From contig JANYKD010000226.1 of assembly GCA_025361735.1 (NCBI GenBank), forward strand, positions 1-38,275: a DNA stretch of 38,275 nucleotides, given 5' to 3'. Under the pieces are notes generated by a model. The model was not told where the DNA came from. It made no database searches and saw nothing but the letters and a program-made list of their open reading frames with translations. This stretch comes from Phycisphaerales bacterium. GTDB taxonomy: Bacteria; Planctomycetota; Phycisphaerae; Tepidisphaerales; Tepidisphaeraceae. The translations under genes were made by a program, and so were the position numbers. This document shows positions 25,605 through 34,998 of this stretch, piece by piece; the first letter of the stretch is position 1; each line of letters starts with the position of its first letter.

Positions 25605-25827
25605 TTATTGCCGTGTGTCGTGTGTTACGCCCCTGGACACCGACCGTCACAATTGCATGCAAGGCGCTTCCGTTCTGCGCTCGCGATCTGCGTTTGCGGC
25701 GACACTGCGTTTGCGGTCCGCTTGCCCCGCCGCTCGGCACCCGCTACGTTTGATCTGGTCCGTCCATGCTGCAGCATGCGGATTTGATTCATGCTTCCAG
25801 ATTCGAGTTTAATCGAACGGTGAGCGC

Positions 25828-26577
25828 ATGCCTGACTTTGGACCCACAGCGGCGGATTATCTCCATCGGCCGGATTTTCCGTCACGGTTGTACGAGGAAC
25901 TACACCAGCGTGGCGTCGGGAGGCGGGGCGATCGCGTACTGGATATCGGGGCGGGTACGGGCCTGCTGAGCATCGATTTGTGGCGTCGCGGCTGCAAGGT
26001 GACCGCAACCGACCCCAGCCCGCGGCTGCTGGCGTTGATCGAAGAGACCGAGCCCACGCTGCCCGCGGTCGTGGCGGCCGCCGAGGCCCTGCCCTTTGCA
26101 GACGAGAGTTTTGATGCGGTGACGGCCGCCCAGGCGTGGCACTGGTTCGATCGCGAAGCCGCGCCCCGGGAGATCCTGCGCGTTTTGCGGCCGGGCGGAC
26201 ACGTCGCGGTCGTGTATCAGCTACACGTCCCGTCGCGCGGCTCGGTGGCCGCGGAATCCGAACAGGTCGTGCTCCGCTTGAATCCGCGTTGGAAACACGC
26301 CAACAGCACGGGCATTTCCGGGCAGGCCCTGCGCGATTTGCAGGCGGCCGGTTTCAGCGACATAGAGAGCTTCTCGTTCGACACGCCCATCGAGTTCACA
26401 CACCAGCGATGGCATGGCTACGTGCGCACGCTCAGCGCGGTGGGCGGATCGATGTCGCCGGAGAACCTCGCGCGTTTCGATGGAGAACACATGGAGATGC
26501 TCACGAAGCACGGCCCGCGGCTGGTCGTGCTCTTCCGGCATTTCGCGGCCGTCGCCACCAAGCCATCGCCAATCTGA
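25828..26577 (+). CDS. Class I SAM-dependent methyltransferase
   Basis: The product has 249 residues. Motif I is VLDIGAGTGLLSIDL (about 37-51), the acidic end of strand 2 is in VTATDPSPRLL, motif II is in FADESFDAVTAAQAWHWFD (about 90-108), and LRVLRPGGHVAVVY marks strand 5. This is the Methyltransf_11/25 type, which acts on small molecules or lipids; the WHWFD variant is common in uncharacterised members. The C-terminal half is probably the substrate-binding cap. It sits between an MCP and a kinase, but nothing shows a CheR-like function: no CheR N-terminal helical domain is present. Start ATG 25828 has only a weak upstream GGTGAG. Confidence 0.85.
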   Translation: MPDFGPTAADYLHRPDFPSRLYEELHQRGVGRRGDRVLDIGAGTGLLSIDLWRRGCKVTATDPSPRLLALIEETEPTLPAVVAAAEALPFADESFDAVTAAQAWHWFDREAAPREILRVLRPGGHVAVVYQLHVPSRGSVAAESEQVVLRLNPRWKHANSTGISGQALRDLQAAGFSDIESFSFDTPIEFTHQRWHGYVRTLSAVGGSMSPENLARFDGEHMEMLTKHGPRLVVLFRHFAAVATKPSPI

Positions 26578-26678
26578 TTGCGGGCAATGTCAAACAATGC
26601 TTGCCAAAGCGGCCGCGGACTCTACTATCGGTCCGTCGCGTCAGGAATTGTCTATTCCTAACGCAGAAGGATCACGTC

Positions 26679-28307
26679 GTGAGTGTGTCACAATACCGTA
26701 TTCTCGTGGTTGATGATGAGGAGAGCGTTCGCACGAGTGAGCGCCGTTTCCTGGAAGATGGCGGCTTTACGGTCGCAGAAGCGGCTGATGGCGTGCAGGC
26801 ACTGGAGCTGCTTCGCACGGCCGGGGCTGATCTGGTTCTGCTCGATCTTCGCATGCCACGGCTGAGCGGCATTGAAACGCTCAAGCGGATTCGAGTGGAA
26901 TGGCCTGAATTGCCGGCCATCGTGGCTTCGGGGGCCGGCACCATGCACGATGTGGTTCAGGCCCTGCGGCTGGGCGCATGGGACTACCTGGCCAAACCGA
27001 TCGAGGATCTCAATATTCTCGGTCATGCGATAAACGGAGCATTGGAGCGATCCCGCCTGATCAGGGAGAACAGGCATTATCAGCGGCACCTTGAAGAAGA
27101 GGTCGACAGGCGGGCGGCTGAGCTCAAGGGCGCGTATGCCGCCAACGTGATGCTGGAACAGCAATTCCATGAGGCACAGAAGATGGAGTCCGTCGGCCGG
27201 CTGGCGGGCGGGGTGGCTCACGACCTGAACAACCTGCTTTCTCCGATTCTCGGCTATGGCGAGATGCTGATGCGGCATATGGATGCCTCCGATGCACACA
27301 GAACGTCTGTGGAGCAGATGGTGCGGGCGGGCGAACGGGCCCGCGATCTGGTGCTTCAACTTCTGGCCTTCAGTCGCAAGCAGGTGCTGGAGTTCAAACC
27401 CATCGACCTCAATCTGGCGGTGACGGGCTTCGAGAAACTGCTCCGCCGCACCATCCGCGAAGACATCGGCATCAAGTTCTTCCCCGGCGAGCCGGTCCCG
27501 GCGATTCGCGGCGACGTCGGGCAACTGGAACAGGTTCTCATGAACCTCGCCGTCAACGCCCAGGATGCCATGCCCGACGGAGGCCGGCTGACCATCGAGA
27601 CAGCGACGACAAATCTGGATGATGCCTACGCCGCGACGCACCCGGAGATGACGCCCGGCCGCTACGTCATGCTGGCCGTCAGCGACACGGGCCATGGCAT
27701 GAACGCCGCGACGCAGGCGCGGCTCTTCGAGCCGTTCTTCACCACCAAACCGGTTGGCCAGGGCACCGGCCTGGGCCTGGCCACGAGCTACGGCATCGTC
27801 AAACAGCATGGTGGCCACATCTGTGCATACAGCGAATGGGGCAAAGGCACGACGTTCAAGATCTACCTGCCCGCGCTGGAAACGGCTGTCGGCCAGGCCA
27901 GTGCGACACCTGCCCCAGCCTCGGAAGATCTACGCGGCACTGAGGCAGTCCTGCTGGTCGAGGATGACGACATGGTCCGTGAGGTGACCCGCATCATGAT
28001 CGAGCAGCATGGCTACACCGTCCTGCTCGCGCGCAATGGAACTGAGGCAATGTCGATCATGGAGAAACACGACGGAGCCATGCACCTGCTCCTCACCGAT
28101 GTAGTCATGCCCGAGATGAATGGCCGGGAGCTATTCGCGATCATAACGGCGAAGTATCCGAATCTGAGAGTACTCTTCATGTCGGGCTATGCGGCAAGTG
28201 CCATTGCGCACGGCGGAATCCTGGATGAAGGCGTCAATTTCATTCAGAAGCCATTCACAATGCACCAATTGGCGTCGAAGATCCGCAATGCTCTGGCAGG
28301 CGGATAG
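26679..28307 (+). CDS. Hybrid REC-HisKA-HATPase-REC sensor protein
   Basis: The product has 542 residues from a GTG at 26679 with AAGGA upstream; GTG 26685 is an alternative start. REC1 has the phospho-acceptor Asp56 in LLDLRMPRLSG. A predicted coiled coil (about 110-160, YQRHLEEEVDRRAAELK) follows. HisKA has His181 in VAHDLNNLLSP. The HATPase has N-box QVLMNLAVNAQDAMPDGG, G1 VSDTGHGM, F-box FEPFFTTK and G2 GTGLGLAT. REC2 has Asp474 in LLLTDVVMPEMNG. With no membrane segment or PAS domain it is a cytoplasmic phosphorelay protein, probably receiving its signal through REC1. It lies 47 bases upstream of the membrane kinase gene and may form an operon with it. Confidence 0.95.
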   Translation: MSVSQYRILVVDDEESVRTSERRFLEDGGFTVAEAADGVQALELLRTAGADLVLLDLRMPRLSGIETLKRIRVEWPELPAIVASGAGTMHDVVQALRLGAWDYLAKPIEDLNILGHAINGALERSRLIRENRHYQRHLEEEVDRRAAELKGAYAANVMLEQQFHEAQKMESVGRLAGGVAHDLNNLLSPILGYGEMLMRHMDASDAHRTSVEQMVRAGERARDLVLQLLAFSRKQVLEFKPIDLNLAVTGFEKLLRRTIREDIGIKFFPGEPVPAIRGDVGQLEQVLMNLAVNAQDAMPDGGRLTIETATTNLDDAYAATHPEMTPGRYVMLAVSDTGHGMNAATQARLFEPFFTTKPVGQGTGLGLATSYGIVKQHGGHICAYSEWGKGTTFKIYLPALETAVGQASATPAPASEDLRGTEAVLLVEDDDMVREVTRIMIEQHGYTVLLARNGTEAMSIMEKHDGAMHLLLTDVVMPEMNGRELFAIITAKYPNLRVLFMSGYAASAIAHGGILDEGVNFIQKPFTMHQLASKIRNALAGG

Positions 28308-28354
28308 CCGCCGGCAGGCTTCCACGATGTTCGATGTGGCGAAGGTGATAAACG

Positions 28355-31300
28355 ATGAGTACAAACAAGACCAAACACGCCGCGTCCAAGCACAGACTGC
28401 TCCTCGCTGTGGTCCTGGGACTTGCGGGATTCGCAGCCTCGTTTCTCTCGCCGACATTCCAGATTCCACCGCATACCATCTCAATCACCTGGTGCCATAT
28501 CTTCCCTCTCATGGTCGCCATGGCTTATGGACCGCGTTATGGCCTGCTTGCGGGCACGGCCGGGCTGGTGGCGTTCTACCCGTTCGTTGCTTATCCTAGG
28601 AATGGCTGGGCGAATATCTTTGTGGCGATCTTCATGGTCTTCTTCTATCTCTGGCATGGCTATTGCGCGATGGCGCGCCGTAGACAATCGGTGTGGTGGA
28701 ACCAGCCTCTACTGGCACAAATCCCCTACGCTATCGCCTACGGCGCCGGCACCGTGCTGCTGTATCCACTAATGTTCTCGTTCAATCCGCCGTTCTGGTC
28801 ACCAGCCGCGCCGTCGCAAATGCCGGGCAAGGTCATTACCTCGATCGCTCTGAAGAGCACTCTCACCATGTATGGCTGTGTGCTGACGGCGACATTCCTT
28901 CTCATGATGCCGGCAGCCAAACGTCTGCTGAGCATGCCAAGCCCGCGTTGCGCCCGGTTCAATGGCAAGGTTTTCCTGGCAAGTATTGCCAGTATGGCCG
29001 GGGTGTGGCTACTCTGGCAAACGCTCAATTCCATATTCGTCGCGGCCGACTTCCCGCAGGGAATTGTGCGCTTCGGTTCCCCCGCGCAGACCGTCACCTT
29101 GTTGGTGATTGTCACCACCTGCCTTGTCAGCGGCTATGTGGTGACGTTGTTTGTCGAAAAGCGTTACGCCGTGGAGGAATCGCTGCAGCAAAGCGAGATG
29201 CGGTTCCGAATCCTGTTTGAAGCGGCCAATGATGCCATATTCGTCATGAGGGACCGCGTAATCATCGACTGCAACGCCCAGACCTCGAAGATGTTCCGCT
29301 GCGCCAGGTCGGACATCCTCGGCCGTTCACCGGTAGACTTCTCGCCCGAACGACAGCCCAATGGGAGGCTTTCCACTGAAGAAGCTGCAGCGAAGATAGC
29401 CGCCGTGTTGAGTGGTCACCCGCAGCGTTTTGAATGGCAGCACATCGGTCTGGACCACACGCCATTTGAAGTGGAAGTAAGCCTCAGCCAAATCGAGCTT
29501 GGCCACGACATCTTCATTCAGGCGATCGTGCGCGATATCACGGAACGTAAGCGAATCCAGCGGGAATTGCTGGAGTCCCATGCCCACACACGCGCCATCA
29601 TTAACAGTACAAACGACATGATCTGGTCGGTAGACACCCTGCGGTTTGGGCTGCTTATATTCAACCGGGCCCTCGCCGATGCGATGTTCCGGTCGTATGG
29701 CGTTCGGATCCAAATCGGCATGACCCCCTCCGATATTCTGCCGCCGGATCGTGCTGCGGTCTGGCCGGAATATTACCAGCGTGCCATCGACCATGGCGCG
29801 TTTCAGACGGACTATGAGGTGCCGGCAATCGGAGCGTTGCTTGAACTGGCCTTCTGTCCCATTGTCCAGGATGGCCAGATCGGTGGAATCGCCGTGTTCG
29901 CCAAGAACGTCACGGAGCGGAAGCGCGCTGAAACCGCGCTGCAGGCCAGCGAACGACGCCTCGATCTCGCCTTTTCGCTGGCTCGCGCTGGTGCGTGGGA
30001 GGTCGATTTGCAGACCAAGCAGGTCACGCTGGACCCGAAACCGCTCCGCAATCTCGGGTATGAACCGGGCGAGATACCGTCTACAATCGAAACTTGGACC
30101 AAGCTTGTCCACCCGGATGACGGGGGACGCGTGACCTCCACATTTGAGGATTTCCTGCGGGGAAACACAGCGTCCTACAACATGGAGTATCGCGTCCTCC
30201 GAAAGGACGGGTCATGGGCCTGGACGGAGGTTTACGGCACGATTGCCGAACGCACGACCGATGGCATCCCACGCCGGCTGGTCGGAGCACACATCGACAT
30301 CACCGAACGTAAGCGGGTAGAAGTGGCGTTACGCGACGGCGAGGATCGTTTTCGCCAGTTGGCCAACGCCGCCTTCGAGGGGATCCTGTTCCACGATCAG
30401 GGCATCATTCTCGATGCAAACCGCGTGTGGGCCGAATTATTCGGTTTTGAGTCAGCCGAGGGACTGATCGGCAGGAATCTCTTCGCCGTGCTTCCATTGA
30501 CCGAAGATTCCAAGGCCGTCATACGGGAACGCACACGATTACCAGATACAGGTGTGTTCGAGATCTCGGCCGTGTTGCCGGACGGGAACACCCGCATCCT
30601 CGAAACCCGGGGGCGGGGTTATGTCTATCAGGGGCGCAACGCACGGGTAGTCACCGTGCATGACATCACGCTGCGAAAACAGTCCGAGCGGCTGATGGTG
30701 GAATCGGAAAAACTCCGCACCGTCGCCGGCCTGGCCGCCAGTGTGGCCCACGAAATCAACAACCCGCTGGCCGGCATGGTGCAGAACGCCCAGGTGATTG
30801 TCAACCGCCTGACCCAGGAAATGCCGGCCAACCAGCAGGCGGCCGAGCGGTACGGGACCACCTTCACGGTCATTCGCAACTTCATCGAGGACCGGGAAAT
30901 TCCGGCTATGCTCGAATCCATCCGCTCCTCAGGACGACAGGCGTCGCACATCGTCCAGAACCTGCTGGCCTACAGCCGGAAAGACCAGGGATCCAACACG
31001 GCCGACCTGGCGGAACTGGTGGAACGAACCCTGGAACTGGCCGTCAACGATTATGAGTTGAAAAACCAGGATGGCCTGGGCGGCGTGGAAATCGTCCGCG
31101 AGCTCTCTCCCGACACCCCGGCCACGCTGTGCAACGCCAACCAGATACAGCAGGTGCTGCTGAACCTCATCCGCAATGCCGTCCAAGCCATGCGTGCCAA
31201 CCCGGCCGGGCGCCCGCCACGGCTCTACGTGCGGACGCACAACGACAACGGCCGCGGGTGCATTGAAGTGGAAGACAACGGCCCCGGCATCGTGCCGGAA

Positions 31301-31495
31301 CATCGCGGACGACTCTTCGAGCCTTTCTTCAGCACCAAGCCCGCGGGCGAAGGCACCGGACTGGGGCTGTTTGTCTGCTACCACATCGTGACGGTCAACC
31401 ATGGCGGGCAAATCGCCGTGGATTCACCGCCAGGTAAAGGGACGTGTTTCCGAATCACCCTGCCGCTCAGCGAGGGCCAAGGAGTCACACCATGA
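28355..31495 (+). CDS. Membrane histidine kinase with about eight TM helices and four PAS domains
   Basis: The product has 1046 residues (AAGGTGA upstream of the ATG). About eight TM helices occupy residues 14-265, with conserved-looking loops (SITWCHIFPLMVAMAYGPRY, YPRNGWANIFVAIF) reminiscent of integral-membrane sensor or ECF-S-type small-molecule binding domains. Four PAS domains follow (roughly 275-400, 405-525, 535-655, 660-775), several ending in DITERK-type PAC motifs; the third has WEVDLQTKQVTLDPK and LVHPDDGGR. HisKA has His799 in VAHEINNPLAG. The HATPase has VLLNLIRNAVQAM, VEDNGPGI, FEPFFSTK and GTGLGL. There is no C-terminal receiver. Its stop overlaps the next regulator's ATG (ATGA), making that regulator the probable partner. 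Confidence 0.95.
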   Translation: MSTNKTKHAASKHRLLLAVVLGLAGFAASFLSPTFQIPPHTISITWCHIFPLMVAMAYGPRYGLLAGTAGLVAFYPFVAYPRNGWANIFVAIFMVFFYLWHGYCAMARRRQSVWWNQPLLAQIPYAIAYGAGTVLLYPLMFSFNPPFWSPAAPSQMPGKVITSIALKSTLTMYGCVLTATFLLMMPAAKRLLSMPSPRCARFNGKVFLASIASMAGVWLLWQTLNSIFVAADFPQGIVRFGSPAQTVTLLVIVTTCLVSGYVVTLFVEKRYAVEESLQQSEMRFRILFEAANDAIFVMRDRVIIDCNAQTSKMFRCARSDILGRSPVDFSPERQPNGRLSTEEAAAKIAAVLSGHPQRFEWQHIGLDHTPFEVEVSLSQIELGHDIFIQAIVRDITERKRIQRELLESHAHTRAIINSTNDMIWSVDTLRFGLLIFNRALADAMFRSYGVRIQIGMTPSDILPPDRAAVWPEYYQRAIDHGAFQTDYEVPAIGALLELAFCPIVQDGQIGGIAVFAKNVTERKRAETALQASERRLDLAFSLARAGAWEVDLQTKQVTLDPKPLRNLGYEPGEIPSTIETWTKLVHPDDGGRVTSTFEDFLRGNTASYNMEYRVLRKDGSWAWTEVYGTIAERTTDGIPRRLVGAHIDITERKRVEVALRDGEDRFRQLANAAFEGILFHDQGIILDANRVWAELFGFESAEGLIGRNLFAVLPLTEDSKAVIRERTRLPDTGVFEISAVLPDGNTRILETRGRGYVYQGRNARVVTVHDITLRKQSERLMVESEKLRTVAGLAASVAHEINNPLAGMVQNAQVIVNRLTQEMPANQQAAERYGTTFTVIRNFIEDREIPAMLESIRSSGRQASHIVQNLLAYSRKDQGSNTADLAELVERTLELAVNDYELKNQDGLGGVEIVRELSPDTPATLCNANQIQQVLLNLIRNAVQAMRANPAGRPPRLYVRTHNDNGRGCIEVEDNGPGIVPEHRGRLFEPFFSTKPAGEGTGLGLFVCYHIVTVNHGGQIAVDSPPGKGTCFRITLPLSEGQGVTP

Positions 31496-32364
31496 AGATC
31501 GTTATTGCCTACGACGACCTGAGTATTCGCCGCAGCCTCGCCATCTTCCTCGGCGATGCCGGCCACGAGGTGTTGCAGACGGCCGATGGTCAGGCGGCGG
31601 TCGGACTGACCGCGAAGAGCGCCCCGGATGTCGTGTTGCTCGATTTGCGTATGCCCCGGATGGATGGGCTGGCGGCCTTGCGCCTGCTGGCGGCCGAGCA
31701 TCCGGAGTTGCCGGTCATCGTGATCTCGGGTGCCGGGCAGGTGGCCGATGCGGTCGAGGCGATGCGACTTGGAGCCTGGGACTACCTTGCCAAGCCGATT
31801 GATGACTTGTCGCTGCTGACCGTGACCATCGAGAAAGTAATCGAAAGGCAGAAACTGCGACGGCAGGTTCGGGATTACCAACTCAACCTGGAAGAACAGG
31901 TGCGCCAGCGAACGGCGCAACTGGAAGTGGCCAACCAAGCGTTGGAACAGAAAGCGATTGCCCTCCGGGAACTCCTGAACACCGTGCAGGAGGAGAAACG
32001 CGAGGCTCAGCGCGCGGTCCTGAGCCGTATCGAAACCGGCGTGCTGCCGCTCGTGCGGCAAGCGAAGGAAGGGATTGCCGCCGCGGTTCCGGGGCTGCTC
32101 GCACAGATCGATGAGGAACTTGGCAAACTCGATTCGCCCTTCTCCGACCATCTGGCCCGGCGCTTCGCGCGGCTCACGCCCACCGAACTGCGAATCTGCC
32201 AGTCGATTCGGCGCGGCCTGAGCTCCAAGGAAATCGCCCAGGCGGACGGGATCACGGCCGAGACCGTGGAAGCACACCGCAAGAACATCCGCCGCAAGCT
32301 CAACATCGCCAACGAGCAGGTTAATCTGGCGGCGTACCTGCAATCGCTCGACGAGGTCGGGTAG
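31492..32364 (+). CDS. Response regulator with REC, coiled coil and LuxR-type HTH
   Basis: The product has 290 residues. The ATG overlaps the kinase stop and has AAGGAG upstream, so the two are coupled. The REC domain has the phospho-acceptor Asp51 in LLDLRMPRMDG, the acidic pair in AYDDLSIR and Lys in YLAKPIDDL. A predicted coiled coil (about 115-170, LEEQVRQRTAQLEVANQALEQKA) links to a helical middle. The C-terminal LuxR-type helix-turn-helix reads LTPTELRICQSIRRGLSSKE, IAQADGITAETVEAHRKNIR, RKLNI. It is expected to bind DNA when phosphorylated by the adjacent kinase. The REC and coiled-coil parts closely resemble those of the protein at 26679, suggesting a duplicated module. A terminator follows after about 180 bases. 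Confidence 0.95.
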   Translation: MKIVIAYDDLSIRRSLAIFLGDAGHEVLQTADGQAAVGLTAKSAPDVVLLDLRMPRMDGLAALRLLAAEHPELPVIVISGAGQVADAVEAMRLGAWDYLAKPIDDLSLLTVTIEKVIERQKLRRQVRDYQLNLEEQVRQRTAQLEVANQALEQKAIALRELLNTVQEEKREAQRAVLSRIETGVLPLVRQAKEGIAAAVPGLLAQIDEELGKLDSPFSDHLARRFARLTPTELRICQSIRRGLSSKEIAQADGITAETVEAHRKNIRRKLNIANEQVNLAAYLQSLDEVG

Positions 32365-32845
32365 GCGGTATACCGGCTCAGTACCGGGTAATACCCCCAC
32401 TATCGTGCTTCGGTTTGCGACGTCCACCGGCCGATCCTATGAGCGTACATGGGATCTCCCCGACCATCCCATGTGACGCCTCGGGGCAATGTTGTCCCGG
32501 TATGTCAGTTTCATGACGGCCCTGCCAGCAATTGGCTTGGCCGAGAAAGCTCCGGCTCCCAGCCGGAGCTTTTTTGTTGCGTTTCAGCGGCCTCCCCGCA
32601 CGCTCGTCTCCTCAACTTATGTCCCATAACCACTCACCGGGTAGTTCGGCCTACCCACTTGGCCCCCAATGGCGTACGCATTCTTGGAATTAATGCTCCC
32701 TGGCGGCTGCCCCGATGACAATCGTGCGTAGGTTTACGTAATAACCGCCGTTGGCTTGGCCGTGCCGCCAGTCACGGATCATAACACCCCGATTTTCGGT
32801 GGACATGCGGGCAAGAACGCCCAATGCAGGGCAAAAGGAATGACG
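32365..32845 (+). other. Structured non-coding stretch, candidate RNA element
   Basis: No gene is supported in 481 bases. Stems seen: ACATGGGAT/ATCCCATGT (32447-32455 with 32466-32474); CGGGGCAA/TTGTCCCG (32482-32499); GTCA/TGAC (32504-32517); a terminator at 32546-32575; and GGGTAG/CTACCC (32639-32656). The first hairpin's loop CCCCGA (32458-32463) can pair with TCGGGG (32481-32486), which also serves the second stem, so two exclusive folds are possible. Could be a small RNA, a 3' UTR element or a riboswitch-like leader; no known class is recognised. Confidence 0.45.
32546..32575 (+). terminator. Rho-independent terminator after the kinase/regulator pair
   Basis: GCTCCGGCT (32549-32557) and AGCCGGAGC (32561-32569) pair perfectly around CCC, preceded by AAA and followed by six T. 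It is 180 bases after the regulator stop and 270 bases before the next MCP. Confidence 0.9.
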
Positions 32846-34885
32846 ATGAGAACCGGTTGGACAATTGGGAAGAAATTGATCGCATCGTTTCTGAGCGTGG
32901 CAACGATCACAATGCTACTGGGCCTGATCGGTTACAACGGGACAGTCAAGAGCGCGCAGGCCATCAACGAGATCGGCCGGGTGCGACTGCCCGGCGTACA
33001 GAGCATGTTAATCATCAGCGAGTGTGCCGGACGGATCAAGGCCGCTACACGCACACTCTTGAATCCCGACATCTCAATGGCTGACCGCAAGCGCCAGCCA
33101 GAGCACATTGCCAAAGCCAGAGAGACGTGGCAGGCCGCGTGGAAAGTCTACGAGGGGCTGCCCCAGACGACGGAGGAAGCGGCTGCCTGGAAAGAGTTCG
33201 TCGAGATCTGGGAACAATCGAGAAAAGACAACGATGCCTTCCTCAAGATCAACAGTGAACTGGAAACACTCACTGAAACCTACTCAAAGAATGCGAAGTC
33301 AGCGGATGTGCCATATGGTCCGGCCCTGGCAATGGCGGTCAATTACTCCAGCGATGTCGAGGTGGCGTTCAAAACTCAGGTCCAGGAATGGAAAAATATC
33401 CTGCTCCGTGGCAACGATCCAGCCAAGTATGACAAGTATTTCGCGGCGTTTGAAAAGGAGGAAAAGACCGTTCAAACGTTGATGGCCAAGGCAATTGACC
33501 TGATGCAGCAACTGGGGCTCGATACCAAGGTGGCGACGGACGCCGTGCAGAAGCACGCTGCTCTGGGCGTTCAATATCGGGAAGCGCTCAAGAAGTCCGA
33601 CAAGGCCAGCCCCAAGTTTGCTCAGGAAGTGGACCATGCCGTCACCGGGATGGACCGGCCAGTCGCGGAAGCACTCAGTGCCATATCCAAGACAGCGGAT
33701 GATGGAGCGACAAGGCTGCGAGATATCATGGCCCGTATGAACCGCCAGGGGATGGTTGTCTGCCGGGTCAGCATGGACAAGGCGCTGGGCGTTCTGGGCA
33801 AACTCGTGGAAATCAGTTCCTCGGCCGCTGCCAATGAATGCAATGCCGCCGACACCCAGGCCGGTTTGCTGAAGACCGTCTCGATCGGCGCGATGATCGC
33901 CGGCGTGGTGCTGGCCCTGGGCCTGGGTGTTATCATCAGCAGGGGAATCAACAAGACCCTGCGGCGTATTGCCGCCAGCCTGAGCGCCGGCTCTGAGCAA
34001 ACCTCCTCTGCTTCTTCCCAGGTGTCCTCGGCCAGCCAGTCACTCGCACAAGGCGCCAGCGAACAGGCGGCCGCACTCGAGGAAACCACCTCTTCGCTCG
34101 AAGAGATGAGCAGCATGACTCGCAAGAACGCCGATACCGCCCAACAGGCGGCCGCGCTCTCCACCGAAACGAAAACTGCGGCCGCCAAAGGCAACGAGGC
34201 GATGATCAAGATGTCCACCGCCATCAACGAGATTGCCAAGTCGGCCGGCGAGACCGCCAAGATCATCAAGACGATCGACGAGATCGCCTTCCAGACCAAC
34301 CTGCTGGCGTTGAACGCCGCTGTCGAAGCCGCCCGCGCCGGCGAGGCCGGAAAAGGCTTCGCGGTCGTCGCCGAGGAAGTCCGCAATCTTGCCATTCGCT
34401 CCGCCGAGGCCGCCAAGAACACCGCGACCCTGATCGAAGGCTCCGTCACCAGTTCCCGCAATGGCGTCGCTATCAGCGCTGAGGTAGCCGTGATGCTCGA
34501 AGACATCACGACCGCCGCCACCAAGGTCAACGGCCTGATCGGCGAGATCGCCGCCGCCAGCAGCGAACAGGCCGAGGGCATCGGCCAGATCAGCACCGCC
34601 GTCAACGAGATGGACAAGGTGACACAATCCAACGCCGCCAACGCCGAGGAAAGCGCTTCCGCCGCCGAAGAACTCTCTGCCCAAGCAGTCGAACTCGGCG
34701 CCATGGTCGACCAGCTCCTCGCCATGGTGAACGGCGCTGGCCGCAAGACGGCCGTCGACCACTCTGCGGAGCACGCGCCCCAAGCCGCCCGAAACACAAC
34801 GAGCAAGGCCCGACCCTCCAAGGCGTTTCCTCTGGACTCAAAGGAATCGTCGGGCAACTTCAATGAGTTCACCAAGGTCCCATGA
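32846..34885 (+). CDS. Methyl-accepting chemotaxis protein, intact
   Basis: The product has 679 residues from the ATG at 32846, six bases after AAAAGGA; the ATG at 32840 directly follows the site and is unlikely. TM1 is at about 5-28. A long extracytoplasmic sensor follows (about 30-340), containing [17 protein letters not shown] in its second half. TM2 is around [20 protein letters not shown]. The signalling domain has [20 protein letters not shown] and the tip [22 protein letters not shown]. The HAMP region after TM2 looks short. The tail ([21 protein letters not shown] region) has no typical CheR-binding pentapeptide. The sensor's second half resembles that of the interrupted MCP at 23991, so they are likely paralogues for related ligands. 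Confidence 0.95.
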   Translation: MRTGWTIGKKLIASFLSVATITMLLGLIGYNGTVKSAQAINEIGRVRLPGVQSMLIISECAGRIKAATRTLLNPDISMADRKRQPEHIAKARETWQAAWKVYEGLPQTTEEAAAWKEFVEIWEQSRKDNDAFLKINSELETLTETYSKNAKSADVPYGPALAMAVNYSSDVEVAFKTQVQEWKNILLRGNDPAKYDKYFAAFEKEEKTVQTLMAKAIDLMQQLGLDTKVATDAVQKHAALGVQYREALKKSDKASPKFAQEVDHAVTGMDRPVAEALSAISKTADDGATRLRDIMARMNRQGMVVCRVSMDKALGVLGKLVEISSSAAANECNAADTQAGLLKTVSIGAMIAGVVLALGLGVIISRGINKTLRRIAASLSAGSEQTSSASSQVSSASQSLAQGASEQAAALEETTSSLEEMSSMTRKNADTAQQAAALSTETKTAAAKGNEAMIKMSTAINEIAKSAGETAKIIKTIDEIAFQTNLLALNAAVEAARAGEAGKGFAVVAEEVRNLAIRSAEAAKNTATLIEGSVTSSRNGVAISAEVAVMLEDITTAATKVNGLIGEIAAASSEQAEGIGQISTAVNEMDKVTQSNAANAEESASAAEELSAQAVELGAMVDQLLAMVNGAGRKTAVDHSAEHAPQAARNTTSKARPSKAFPLDSKESSGNFNEFTKVP

Positions 34886-34998
34886 GACGGAAAGGCCACA
34901 GGCACCACGCCAGCGCTATGGCCAAGGCGTCGGAATACCGGTTCACAAATCTAATGCACCTCGACAGATCATCCGATGCATTCAACTGGAGATGATTG

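Noticed and set aside
26688-27818. 376-codon minus-strand frame opposite the hybrid kinase
   Set aside because: Complement of conserved REC/HisKA/HATPase sequence; no domain of its own.
32365-32845. Possible c-di-GMP (GEMM) riboswitch before the third MCP
   Set aside because: The conserved GEMM core sequences are absent, and the terminator-like stem is followed by 270 bases before the gene; kept only as an unclassified structured region.
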